A stretch of DNA of 31,321 nt from CAYZFD01 sp964477735 (GCA_964477735.1 CAYZFD010000019.1:1-31321); one strand, 5' to 3'. Positions 1 through 7,388 are shown, numbered from the stretch's first letter. The notes: generated by a model from the letters alone, not told the origin. Translations and numbers: made by a program.

Positions 1-26
1 CTAAGAAAAAAATATTTGATCTATGA

Positions 27-560
27 TTAGCGAACAGGAATTTCGGATTTCATCCGCTCAACAATCCTGTAGGCAGCCGGGCAAATCAAAGTGTTCTGAA
101 GGGTGAGATTAGCAATCTGATATATTTTTTTTCTATCGGTATGGGGGTATTCACGACAGGCTTTAGGACGATCCTCATAGATCAAACAAGCATGATCGGA
201 GGCTAGAAAAGGACAAGGCAATTGCTGCAATACTTTGTCACCATCTTCATCTACCCTCAAATAATCATTTTCGAATTGGGCCACAGTGATTCTTAACTTT
301 TTGGCGATGCGTTGACAATCTTTTTCTGTAAATAAAGGACCGGTAGTTTTACAACATTGAGCACAATCTAAACAGTCGATATCCTTAAAAACAGCTTGGT
401 GTATCTCTTGTACTTGTTCGTCTAAATTTTTGGGGGGTCGTTTTTTAAGTTTTTTAAAATACACCCGACTTTCAGTCATGGCACTTTTGGCCCTATCTTG
501 AAAAGCTTCCATAACTAGGGAATGTTCAAGTATTTGTGGGTTTGTAGAGAGATTTTCCAA
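27..560 (-). CDS. YkgJ-family Cys-cluster protein
   Basis: A 177-residue protein resembling the YkgJ family of putative zinc- or iron-chelating Cys-cluster proteins, whose biochemical role is not established. Nine cysteines are visible. Cys63, 66, 69 and 70 form a CxxCxxCC cluster followed by a KTTGPLFT stretch, then come Cys82, Cys116 (CPFL), Cys125 (ACLIYEDRP), Cys135 (ACREYPH) and Cys160 (CPAA). The CPFL, YEDRPKACR and CPAA segments are the family hallmarks. The gene lies directly downstream of queE on the same strand, and the longest start (560) overlaps queE by 46 bases. An alternative ATG at 512 begins 2 bases after the queE stop and gives 161 residues; family members generally have a short N-terminus before the PKNLD segment, so 512 is a serious candidate. 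Neither start has a Shine-Dalgarno sequence. Probably co-transcribed with queE. Confidence 0.85.
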   Translation of the reverse strand: MENLSTNPQILEHSLVMEAFQDRAKSAMTESRVYFKKLKKRPPKNLDEQVQEIHQAVFKDIDCLDCAQCCKTTGPLFTEKDCQRIAKKLRITVAQFENDYLRVDEDGDKVLQQLPCPFLASDHACLIYEDRPKACREYPHTDRKKIYQIANLTLQNTLICPAAYRIVERMKSEIPVR

Positions 561-1144
561 TGTGGGTTTTTCATAACATAATCCACAATTAGGGGGCTTA
601 TCTCATCTTTTCGGCTCCATTCTGGTTGCAAAAAAAGCTGACAAGAAGTCCTAACTTTTTTGGCTTCGGCTTCTGCAAATGCAAAGTCACTGTTGTTATA
701 AACAATCACCTTTAGCTCATCGGCCTTTTCATAAATTTCGGGAAGTGGCAACTTCCGCTTTTTGGGTGATAAGCAAACCCAATTCCAATCCCCTGAAAAA
801 GGATAGGCACCAGAAGTTTCGATGTGAGTTTGACAGCCCTCTGTTTGTAATGCCTTGGTGATTGGAGACATGTTCCACATGAGAGGCTCTCCTCCAGTGA
901 TCACAACAGTTTTTGAATAATTTACCGCCATAGAAACAATGTCTTTTATGTTGGTTGGAGGATGCGTTTCGGCATTCCAGCTTTCCTTCACATCGCACCA
1001 ATGGCAACCCACATCGCAGCCACCTATTCTAACAAAAAAAGAAGCCAGCCCTTTATGATAACCTTCTCCTTGGATTGTATAGAAAGCTTCCATCAAAGGC
1101 AAATATTGGCCCAGTGCTACTTGTTTTTGAATGGCTTTATCCAT
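515..1144 (-). CDS. queE: 7-carboxy-7-deazaguanine synthase (radical SAM)
   Basis: A 209-residue radical SAM enzyme that converts 6-carboxytetrahydropterin to 7-carboxy-7-deazaguanine in the pathway to preQ0 and queuosine tRNA modification. The N-terminus has FYTIQGEG (residues 21-28), typical of QueE. The cluster-binding motif is CDVGCHWC with Cys43, Cys47 and Cys50, that is CX3CX2C. TGGEPLMW (83-90) is the SAM-binding GGE motif. The protein ends in LQTHKYLNIP, the usual QueE C-terminus, and the length is normal for the family. A -7 element (TATCTTTG) lies 5 bases upstream of the start. The YkgJ-like gene follows immediately and probably shares the transcript. No other queuosine gene is in the window. 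Confidence 0.95.
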   Translation of the reverse strand: MDKAIQKQVALGQYLPLMEAFYTIQGEGYHKGLASFFVRIGGCDVGCHWCDVKESWNAETHPPTNIKDIVSMAVNYSKTVVITGGEPLMWNMSPITKALQTEGCQTHIETSGAYPFSGDWNWVCLSPKKRKLPLPEIYEKADELKVIVYNNSDFAFAEAEAKKVRTSCQLFLQPEWSRKDEISPLIVDYVMKNPHWKISLQTHKYLNIP

Positions 1145-1148
1145 GATG

Positions 1149-1156
1149 CAAAGATA
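1149..1156 (-). promoter_or_regulatory. candidate -7 element for queE
   Basis: TATCTTTG on the minus strand is a full match to the Bacteroidetes -7 consensus TAnnTTTG and sits 5 bases upstream of the queE ATG. If used, the transcript would have almost no leader. No convincing -33 TTG box was found at the expected distance. Confidence 0.5.
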
Positions 1157-1195
1157 AGTCCTCTTTTGTTCATTTTTAAATCACTGGGTTTTTTA

Positions 1196-1203
1196 TATCT
1201 TTA
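1196..1203 (+). promoter_or_regulatory. candidate -7 element for the DUF853-type ATPase gene
   Basis: TATCTTTA matches TAnnTTTG at all fixed positions except the last, and lies 33 bases upstream of the ATG at 1237. The 92-base gap between queE and this gene is the only place for the two divergent promoters. Confidence 0.3.
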
Positions 1204-1236
1204 TCTTGTCAATTTAACCTACAAATTTCCCAAACC

Positions 1237-2745
1237 ATGAAAGACAAACTTCAAGACTTCATTCAACACTTCCAAAACGCCTATCACAGTCAGGCCAACG
1301 CCCTTCAACTGGGAGCGGCCATGTTTGAAGGAAAAATCATAAAAGAAGTTCCCATACAAATTCCATTAGAGACCATGAATCGGCATGGGTTGATTGCAGG
1401 GGCTACAGGAACAGGAAAAACGAAAACCCTACAAATACTGGCCGAAAATCTTTCCAATAATGGGGTGCCCGTTTTGCTAATGGATATAAAAGGAGATTTG
1501 AGTGGCCTATTACTGCCCAGCCCGGGTCACCCAAAAATTACAGCCCGCCACAAAGCCATTGGAATTCCGTTCACGCCTAAGAGTTTCCCTGTTGAGCTGC
1601 TCAGTCTCTCTAACGAAAAAGGGGTGAGGTTAAGAGCCACAGTGACAGAGTTTGGTCCAATTCTACTTTCGAGAATTCTTCGACTGAGCCCCGTTCAGGA
1701 AAGTGTGTTAAGCGTAATTTTCGATTATTGTGACCATGAACAACTGCCCCTTCTCGATTTAGACGATTTAAAAAAAGTGTTAGAATATGCCTCTCGAACT
1801 GGAAAAGACAGTTTTGAGGAACGCTATGGTCGTGTATCTGCTACCTCTGCCGGAGCCATATTAAGGCAGATTGTCGCATTGGAGCAACAAGGTGCTAAGC
1901 AATTTTTTGGTGAGCCCTCATTCGACCCAAAAGACTTGCTGAATTTCGAGCCCGAAAAACCTGGCACCATTCATGTGCTTAGACTTCATGACATTCAAAA
2001 CAAACCTCAACTATTTTCTACTTTTATGTTGAGTATTTTGGCTGAAATTTACACTGCATTTCCTGAGGTTGGCGACACTAAAAAACCAGAATTGGTCATC
2101 TTTATTGACGAAGCTCATTTGGTTTTCAAGGAAGGTTCCGAAGTCTTATTGGATCAGATTGAACAAATTGTTAAGCTCATAAGATCAAAAGGGATTGGGT
2201 TATTTTTTGTAACTCAAAACCCAACAGACATTCCCGATGCTGTTTTGTCTCAGTTGGGGTTAAAAATTCAACATGCGTTAAGGGCATTTACGGCTAAAGA
2301 CAGAAAATCTATTAAGCAAATTGCAGAGAATTTTCCGACCAGTAAATACTATAAAATCGATCAACTATTGACAAGCTTAGGTATAGGTGAAGCCCTCGTC
2401 ACAGCCCTAGACAGCAAGGGAAAACCAACACCACTTGCAGCAACACATCTAAGAGCACCTATGAGCAGTATGGATGTCCCTCCCTCAGAAGCACTGAATG
2501 GGGCATTTAGATCCTCGCGTTTGGCTATGAAATATAAACAAACAATTAATCGAGATAGCGCCTATGAAATCTTAAGCAGAAAGATTTTAATGGCCAATAA
2601 GATTAACGAAAAGCAAACTCCTGAAAGCCGTTCGAGATCTAGAGGAAAGCGTAGAAAATCTTCAAATCCAATTCTAAAAGTTTTGACAAGTGCCACGTTT
2701 ATAAGAGGAGTTTTTGGGATTCTTAATAAGCTTGCTAAAAGGTAA
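1237..2745 (+). CDS. HerA-like / DUF853 (YjgR-type) ATPase
   Basis: A 502-residue P-loop ATPase resembling the DUF853/YjgR group of the HerA-FtsK superfamily. These are predicted ring ATPases or helicases, and their cellular role is poorly defined. The Walker A motif is GATGTGKT (residues 55-62), directly followed by KT. LMDIKGDLSG (81-90) is a conserved family strand. Walker B is LVIFIDEAH (286-294) with Asp291 and Glu292, and FFVTQNPTDIP (323-333) is the sensor-type segment. The length is normal. The last 45 residues are strongly basic and Ser/Arg-rich (RSRSRGKRRK around 466-475), then a hydrophobic tail, which could bind nucleic acid. The gene stands alone, divergent from queE, with 49 bases before the lipoprotein gene. 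Family assignment is firm; function is not known. Confidence 0.9.
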   Translation: MKDKLQDFIQHFQNAYHSQANALQLGAAMFEGKIIKEVPIQIPLETMNRHGLIAGATGTGKTKTLQILAENLSNNGVPVLLMDIKGDLSGLLLPSPGHPKITARHKAIGIPFTPKSFPVELLSLSNEKGVRLRATVTEFGPILLSRILRLSPVQESVLSVIFDYCDHEQLPLLDLDDLKKVLEYASRTGKDSFEERYGRVSATSAGAILRQIVALEQQGAKQFFGEPSFDPKDLLNFEPEKPGTIHVLRLHDIQNKPQLFSTFMLSILAEIYTAFPEVGDTKKPELVIFIDEAHLVFKEGSEVLLDQIEQIVKLIRSKGIGLFFVTQNPTDIPDAVLSQLGLKIQHALRAFTAKDRKSIKQIAENFPTSKYYKIDQLLTSLGIGEALVTALDSKGKPTPLAATHLRAPMSSMDVPPSEALNGAFRSSRLAMKYKQTINRDSAYEILSRKILMANKINEKQTPESRSRSRGKRRKSSNPILKVLTSATFIRGVFGILNKLAKR

Positions 2746-2767
2746 AGCATTTTGAATTGAAAAAGCG

Positions 2768-2775
2768 TATTTTTG
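2768..2775 (+). promoter_or_regulatory. candidate -7 element for the lipoprotein gene
   Basis: TATTTTTG is a full match to TAnnTTTG, 19 bases upstream of the ATG at 2795. A TTTG at 2751-2754 could be a -33 box, but the 13-base spacer is shorter than the usual 17-23. Confidence 0.5.
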
Positions 2776-2794
2776 AAATCTTAATTTCATCAAC

Positions 2795-3349
2795 ATGCTA
2801 TTTCGCTTTCTTAAAATCTTCACATTTTCACTCATTTTCATTTCCTGCTCAAATGAAGCATTTACGATTGAAAAAGGACGTGTAGGCATTTTAACTCCAA
2901 CGCACAAAGTTTCGCAACTAGACTCACTTTTTGCTCAAGATTCTTTGGTTCGCTATACTGGAGAGGGAGATTATGTTCAAGCAGGCATAGACCGCTATTT
3001 GGTTTATGACAACACAGGGACTCACCTCTTGCTTACATTAACCCCAAAGCAACAATTTGATCCTAAAGAAACTATTGAAACCATACAAATTCACGACTCC
3101 CGTTTCAAGACTTCAAAAGGTTTTCATGTTGGAAATACTTTTGGAGAGCTTAAGAATAAACACCGTATTTCTTCGATTCAAAACACCATTACAAATGTAG
3201 TTTTGTTTGTCAATGATATTGATGTTTATATTACAATAGACAAAAAACATCTACCCTTAGAAATGCGTCATGGTACGGATAAAATTATCGAAGAAGTTCA
3301 TATTCCAGACAACGCACCCATCAAAGCCCTAATGGTGGGATGGGATTAG
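2795..3349 (+). CDS. putative lipoprotein of unknown function
   Basis: A 184-residue protein I do not recognise. It starts with a short basic and hydrophobic signal (LFRFLKIFTFSLIFIS) ending in a lipobox-like FISC with Cys18, followed by Ser-Asn. This suggests export and lipid anchoring, although Phe at the -3 position is not the classical residue. The mature part is mixed alpha/beta with no Cys cluster or known catalytic motif. It contains a GEGDYVQAGIDRYLVYDN stretch (about 57-74) and a short repeated theme of strand-turn segments around TIETIQIHDSRF and DVYITIDKKHLP. It has its own -7 element. Its stop overlaps the folD stop by 4 bases, tail to tail, so no terminator fits between them. It could be a Bacteroidota-specific periplasmic or outer-membrane-associated protein. 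Confidence 0.75.
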   Translation: MLFRFLKIFTFSLIFISCSNEAFTIEKGRVGILTPTHKVSQLDSLFAQDSLVRYTGEGDYVQAGIDRYLVYDNTGTHLLLTLTPKQQFDPKETIETIQIHDSRFKTSKGFHVGNTFGELKNKHRISSIQNTITNVVLFVNDIDVYITIDKKHLPLEMRHGTDKIIEEVHIPDNAPIKALMVGWD

Positions 3350-4221
3350 GCATTTCTATCTCTTGCCAATAGGGTGTTTTTCAACAACATGGCGATGGTC
3401 ATGGGGCCCACGCCCCCTGGCACAGGAGTAATGAAGCTGGTTTTGTCTTTCACAGCTTCATAATCAACATCACCAACAATTTGGTAGCCTTTTGGATGAT
3501 GCTCTGAAGGCACTCGGGTGATGCCCACATCAATTACAACTGCACCTTGCTTTACCATATCAGCTTTTAGGAAATTGGGGATTCCGAGAGCAGAAATGAT
3601 AATATCGGCTTCTCTGGTAAATTTTTCGATGTCTTGAGTCCTGCTATGGGTTAGGGTTACGGTGCTATTGCCAGGATTCCCTTTACGGCTCATCAATATA
3701 CTCATGGGGCGACCAACGATATGGCTACGGCCAATAACAACCGTATGCTTACCTTGAGTTTCCACTTCATAGCGTTTAAGCAATTCCATAATTCCAAATG
3801 GGGTTGCCGGAATAAAAGTTTCCATCTCTAGAGCCATCCGCCCAAAATTGGTGGGATGAAAACCATCAACATCTTTTTTGGGATCTACTGCCAATAGTAT
3901 TTTTTCTTCATTGATGTGCTTTGGAAGAGGCAACTGAACAATGTATCCGTCAAGATTATTGTCGTTGTTTAAAGAAACTATTTGACTTAGCAATTCGGCT
4001 TCGGAAGTGCTTTCGGGAAGATGAATGAGGGTGGATTTAAATCCTATTTTTTCGCATGAGCGCACCTTGCTCCCCACATAGGTAAGGCTTGCTCCATCGT
4101 TGCCCACCAAAACAGCAGCCAAGTGTGGAGGGCGTTGTCCGTTTGCTTTCATCTGAGCCACCTGAGCTGCTATTTCTTCCTTGATTTGGTTGGAGGTTTT
4201 TTTTCCGTCTAGAATTGTCAT
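3346..4221 (-). CDS. folD: bifunctional methylenetetrahydrofolate dehydrogenase/cyclohydrolase
   Basis: A 291-residue FolD that interconverts 5,10-methylene-, 5,10-methenyl- and 10-formyl-tetrahydrofolate with NADP, supplying one-carbon units for purines and formyl-Met-tRNA. TYVGSKVRSCEKIG (47-60) carries Tyr48 and the catalytic Lys52. DGYIVQLPLP (91-100) and PKKDVDGFHP (114-123) are the two signature segments. GRSHIVGRP (164-172) is the nucleotide-binding turn, and ITPVPGGVGPMT near residue 270 is the C-terminal signature. The length is normal. It lies 12 bases downstream of ffh on the same strand and so probably shares its transcript. The leader is A/T only, with no Shine-Dalgarno. Confidence 0.97.
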   Translation of the reverse strand: MTILDGKKTSNQIKEEIAAQVAQMKANGQRPPHLAAVLVGNDGASLTYVGSKVRSCEKIGFKSTLIHLPESTSEAELLSQIVSLNNDNNLDGYIVQLPLPKHINEEKILLAVDPKKDVDGFHPTNFGRMALEMETFIPATPFGIMELLKRYEVETQGKHTVVIGRSHIVGRPMSILMSRKGNPGNSTVTLTHSRTQDIEKFTREADIIISALGIPNFLKADMVKQGAVVIDVGITRVPSEHHPKGYQIVGDVDYEAVKDKTSFITPVPGGVGPMTIAMLLKNTLLARDRNA

Positions 4222-4233
4222 TTTTTAATTTAT

Positions 4234-5562
4234 TTAGCGTAATCCAGGAAGTTGACCCATAAGTTTAGAAGCTCCACCACCTTGCATCATTTTCATCATT
4301 TTACCCATTTGCTCAAATTGTTTTAGAAGTTTATTGAGCTCTTGGATGTCTAAGCCAGCACCTTTAGCTATGCGCTTTTTTCTGCTGGGGTTGATGATTT
4401 TAGGTGTAGCCCTTTCTTGGGGTGTCATGGAATGAATGAGCGCTTCGATGTGCTTAAACGCGTCGTCGTCGATATCAATATCTTTAATGGCCTTACCCAT
4501 GCCTGGAATCATGCCCATGACGTCCTTAAGGTTTCCCATTTTTTTGATTTGATGAATTTGCTTTAAAAAATCATCAAACCCAAACTGACTCTTAGCAATT
4601 TTTCGAGAAAGCTTTTTAGCCTCTTCTTCGTCGAACATGTCTTGGGCGCGCTCCACAAGCGAAACCACGTCGCCCATGCCCAATATGCGATCGGCCATCC
4701 TGTCGGGGTGAAAAACGTCTATGGCCTCCATTTTCTCTCCGATTCCAATAAACTTTATGGGTTTGTTCACCACGGCCTTAATAGACAAAGCCGCTCCTCC
4801 TCGCGAATCACCGTCGAGCTTTGTGAGCACAACCCCTTCAAAATTTAAACGATCGTGAAAAGTTTTGGCTGTATTGACCGCATCCTGACCAGTCATGGCA
4901 TCTACTACAAACAAGGTTTCTTGTGGCTGCAGAGCTTTGTGAATGCTTTCGATTTCTTGCATCAAGGCCTCGTCAACGGCTAGGCGACCAGCTGTGTCCA
5001 CAATGACAACATTATGCCCGTTTTGCTTGGCGTGTTGCACACCTTGAAGTGCAATTTTAACAGGGTCTTTTTCTTCTTTATTCGAAAAAACCGCTACATC
5101 AACTTGGCCACCCACCACATGGAGTTGATCAATGGCCGCTGGTCGGTAAACGTCACAGGCAACCAAAAGGGGGGTTTTTGATTTTTTAGATTTTAAATAA
5201 TGTGCCAACTTACCCGAAAAGGTCGTTTTTCCAGACCCCTGCAATCCTGACATGAGGATGATCGTAGGTGATTTTGAAAGATCGAGGCCTTGCGCCTGAT
5301 CGCCCATCAGCTTGGTGAGTTCGTCTTTTACAATCTTAACAAGCAACTGACCTGGCTGGAGGGTTGTGAGCACGTTCTGGCCTAAAGCTTTTTCTTTAAC
5401 ATTGGTGGTAAATTCTTTTGCAATTTTAAAGTTGACATCTGCATCAAGGAGAGCTCGACGAATTTCTTTTACGGTTTCTGCTACGTTGATTTCTGTAATT
5501 CGACCATGCCCTTTGAGCACATGAATGGCTTTGTCGAGCTTGTCACTTAAAGATTGAAACAT
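4234..5562 (-). CDS. ffh: signal recognition particle protein Ffh
   Basis: A 442-residue SRP54-type GTPase that, with 4.5S RNA and FtsY, targets nascent membrane proteins to the SecYEG translocon. The N domain covers about 1-90. In the G domain, GLQGSGKT (106-113) is the P-loop, DTAGR (189-193) is G3 and TKLDGD (247-252) is G4. The M domain follows from about 300, with the basic segment SRKKRIAKGAG and a Met-rich tail (KMMKMMQGGG) that forms the signal-peptide groove. A full -7 element (TAAATTTG) lies in the 42-base gap after blh, so ffh need not depend on blh transcription. folD follows after 12 bases. The SRP RNA gene is not next to it. Confidence 0.98.
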   Translation of the reverse strand: MFQSLSDKLDKAIHVLKGHGRITEINVAETVKEIRRALLDADVNFKIAKEFTTNVKEKALGQNVLTTLQPGQLLVKIVKDELTKLMGDQAQGLDLSKSPTIILMSGLQGSGKTTFSGKLAHYLKSKKSKTPLLVACDVYRPAAIDQLHVVGGQVDVAVFSNKEEKDPVKIALQGVQHAKQNGHNVVIVDTAGRLAVDEALMQEIESIHKALQPQETLFVVDAMTGQDAVNTAKTFHDRLNFEGVVLTKLDGDSRGGAALSIKAVVNKPIKFIGIGEKMEAIDVFHPDRMADRILGMGDVVSLVERAQDMFDEEEAKKLSRKIAKSQFGFDDFLKQIHQIKKMGNLKDVMGMIPGMGKAIKDIDIDDDAFKHIEALIHSMTPQERATPKIINPSRKKRIAKGAGLDIQELNKLLKQFEQMGKMMKMMQGGGASKLMGQLPGLR

Positions 5563-5581
5563 TATACTGTCTATTAGGTGA

Positions 5582-5589
5582 CAAATTTA
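5582..5589 (-). promoter_or_regulatory. candidate -7 element for ffh-folD
   Basis: TAAATTTG on the minus strand, a full TAnnTTTG match 20 bases upstream of the ffh ATG, inside the 42-base blh-ffh gap. It would give ffh-folD a promoter independent of blh. Confidence 0.5.
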
Positions 5590-5604
5590 GGAATTTGAAA
5601 GGAG

Positions 5605-6513
5605 TTAGTTTCCATGCCTATTGGCGTTTTTTTTCATTAAGATCACAACCCAAACATGGGGTATGGTAATGGCGGCTAAAAAGGAAAAGAAAACAGACAA
5701 GAAAAGGGTCTTGTTGTCTTGAAGCAAATATAAAATTAGGGCGAGCCCCACCAAAGCCAATATCCAGTAAAAAAGACCATTTTTAAAATACAACTTATAA
5801 CTTTTTGCAGTTGTGTTTCCATACAAAAAAACAAGTTGCTCCCGCAAAGATGGTAGGCTGTGCCAAAAAACAAAATAAAAAGCAAAAGACCAGAAAAGAG
5901 GAGTAAAATAAAAAAGGAGTAGGATAGAAAATGTCGCCAACAACTGAAATCTCAGAATATCTGAAATAGATGTATAACAGCGGATACTCATCAAAACCAA
6001 TGCAAAACACGAAAAATAAAACAGATAATCGAAGAAAGTAGAAGAAAGTTTAACGGATGAAATTTCATTAATAATATCAATGACTTGGTCAACATGAGTA
6101 TAAAATAATGTAGCAAAAATCATGAGTCCATATAAAAAGTAAAAAAAGGTTCCACCCCAAGAGTTTATACTACCTGAACTCATGGTCCACTGTTGTTCAC
6201 CGAAATGATAGGCACTAAACAACACAAAAAAGCAAAGAGCTATGAAAGGGAAGAAATTAAGTAACAAACTTACTAAGGAAACAAGCAATAAATAAATTGC
6301 GAGTGTTTTTGGGTCAAATTTCGAATGGCCTTTGACTTTTCCTATAAGCAATAAGTCATTTGCCCCATGCAAAATTCCGATACTCAAAACACCTAAAAAG
6401 GCCAAGTATTGCAACAAAATTAAAGGAAAAAGGGTGGATATGCCAGTTGCTAACAATGTTAATAAAATTGTCAAGTAAGCATTTTTACTGATTAAAATTG
6501 ATGATATTGTCAT
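5605..6513 (-). CDS. blh: Brp/Blh-type beta-carotene 15,15'-dioxygenase
   Basis: A 302-residue polytopic membrane protein of the Brp/Blh family, which cleaves beta-carotene into two retinals, the proteorhodopsin chromophore. Family segments visible are GILHGANDLLL (47-57, His49), AYHFGEQQW (101-109, His103), FVFWHSLPSL (214-223, His218) and ITIPHVWVV (282-290, His286). Hydrophobic helices span most of the chain (about 12-58, 71-105, 121-140, 160-216, 246-264 and 268-296). Length is normal for bacterial Blh. It is divergent from the proteorhodopsin gene across 85 bases, which strongly supports the function. It lies 42 bases upstream of ffh on the same strand. From memory, the characterised marine Blh has a fourth essential His four residues after the His218 equivalent; here that position is Ser222. 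Confidence 0.92.
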   Translation of the reverse strand: MTISSILISKNAYLTILLTLLATGISTLFPLILLQYLAFLGVLSIGILHGANDLLLIGKVKGHSKFDPKTLAIYLLLVSLVSLLLNFFPFIALCFFVLFSAYHFGEQQWTMSSGSINSWGGTFFYFLYGLMIFATLFYTHVDQVIDIINEISSVKLSSTFFDYLFYFSCFALVLMSIRCYTSISDILRFQLLATFSILLLFYFTPLFWSFAFYFVFWHSLPSLREQLVFLYGNTTAKSYKLYFKNGLFYWILALVGLALILYLLQDNKTLFLSVFFSFLAAITIPHVWVVILMKKNANRHGN

Positions 6514-6535
6514 TTATTGGTGAAAAAATTTTATT

Positions 6536-6543
6536 TAAATATA
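6536..6543 (-). promoter_or_regulatory. candidate -7 element for blh
   Basis: TATATTTA on the minus strand matches TAnnTTTG except for the last base and lies 22 bases upstream of the blh ATG. The whole spacer is so AT-rich that chance matches are likely. Confidence 0.3.
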
Positions 6544-6564
6544 GTAATTATGTTTAATTTTTTT

Positions 6565-6572
6565 TACATTTA
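6565..6572 (+). promoter_or_regulatory. candidate -7 element for proteorhodopsin
   Basis: TACATTTA matches TAnnTTTG except for the last base, 26 bases upstream of the proteorhodopsin ATG. A second near match, TATGTTTA, lies at 6549-6556. The leader is A/T-rich with no Shine-Dalgarno. Confidence 0.35.
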
Positions 6573-6598
6573 CCTAAACAATTAATTATTTAAATATT

Positions 6599-7324
6599 AT
6601 GGAAAAAATTTTCAACATGATTGCTTTGGTGCCAAAAATGGCTACTGATGATTACGTAGGCTTCACATTTTTTGTGGGCTGCATGGCCATGATGGCTGCT
6701 TCGGCTTTCTTTTTTCTTTCATTAAACTCATTTGACGGAAAATGGAGAACTTCAATTTTGGTTTCTGGTTTAATTACTTTTATTGCTGCAGTTCATTACT
6801 ATTACATGCGTGATTATTGGGCCAGTGTTGGTGAGTCACCAACCTTCTTTCGCTATGTAGATTGGGTGTTGACTGTGCCGTTAATGTGTGTGGAGTTTTA
6901 TTTAATTCTTCGTGCTGCTGGAGCAACTAAGAGTTTAATGTGGAAACTCATTGTTCTTTCTGTCATTATGCTCGTTACAGGTTATTGGGGCGAAGCGGTT
7001 TCACGAGACCAAGCTGCATTTTGGGGATTACTTTCTGGGATTGCCTATTTCATTATTGTTTATGAAATTTGGTTCGGTGGTGCTTCAAAATTGGCCAAAT
7101 CGGCTGGAGGTGCTGTAGAAAGTGCTCACAAAACACTATGCTGGTTCGTGCTTGTAGGATGGGCAATTTACCCGCTCGGCTATATGATCGGAACAGACGG
7201 ATGGTATGATTTTGTTGACGGAATTGGTCTAAACATGGACGTGGTCTATAACATTGGTGATGCCATTAACAAAATAGGATTTGGCCTTGTTGTTTACAAT
7301 TTGGCTGCTTCTTCCAAAAAATAA
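6599..7324 (+). CDS. proteorhodopsin, green-tuned light-driven proton pump
   Basis: A 241-residue seven-helix type-1 rhodopsin that pumps protons outward in light. The helix C segment FFRYVDWVLTVPLMCVEFYL (83-102) carries Arg85, the proton acceptor Asp88, Thr92 and the proton donor Glu99. This is the DTE pattern of proton-pumping proteorhodopsins, not the NDQ of sodium pumps or NTQ of chloride pumps. His66 in AAVHYYYM corresponds to the His that pairs with the acceptor Asp. Met96 occupies the spectral-tuning position (105 in the reference protein); Met or Leu there gives green absorption. The retinal Schiff-base Lys225 lies in DAINKIGFG with Asp221 four residues before it. blh is divergent next door, and a strong terminator follows 34 bases after the stop. 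No carotenoid-binding or crt genes are in the window. Confidence 0.98.
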   Translation: MEKIFNMIALVPKMATDDYVGFTFFVGCMAMMAASAFFFLSLNSFDGKWRTSILVSGLITFIAAVHYYYMRDYWASVGESPTFFRYVDWVLTVPLMCVEFYLILRAAGATKSLMWKLIVLSVIMLVTGYWGEAVSRDQAAFWGLLSGIAYFIIVYEIWFGGASKLAKSAGGAVESAHKTLCWFVLVGWAIYPLGYMIGTDGWYDFVDGIGLNMDVVYNIGDAINKIGFGLVVYNLAASSKK

Positions 7325-7354
7325 TGTTTGGGGAAAAATTGAAATGAAAACTTT

Positions 7355-7386
7355 AAAAACCGCTTCACTCGAAGCGGTTTTTTTTT
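7355..7386. terminator. bidirectional hairpin terminator between proteorhodopsin and argS
   Basis: A perfect stem ACCGCTTC / GAAGCGGT with loop ACTC (7359-7366 and 7371-7378), extended by an A-run on the left and a T-run on the right. Nine T follow the stem on the plus strand and five on the minus strand, so it can stop both convergent genes. It begins 30 bases after the proteorhodopsin stop and abuts the argS stop. Confidence 0.9.
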
Positions 7387-7388
7387 GT

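Noticed and set aside
1145..1236. preQ1-type riboswitch upstream of queE
   Set aside because: The -7 element lies 5 bases before the start, leaving no leader for an aptamer, and no pseudoknot-like pairing was seen.
5563..5604. SRP 4.5S RNA gene next to ffh
   Set aside because: The 42-base gap is too short and shows no SRP RNA hairpin.
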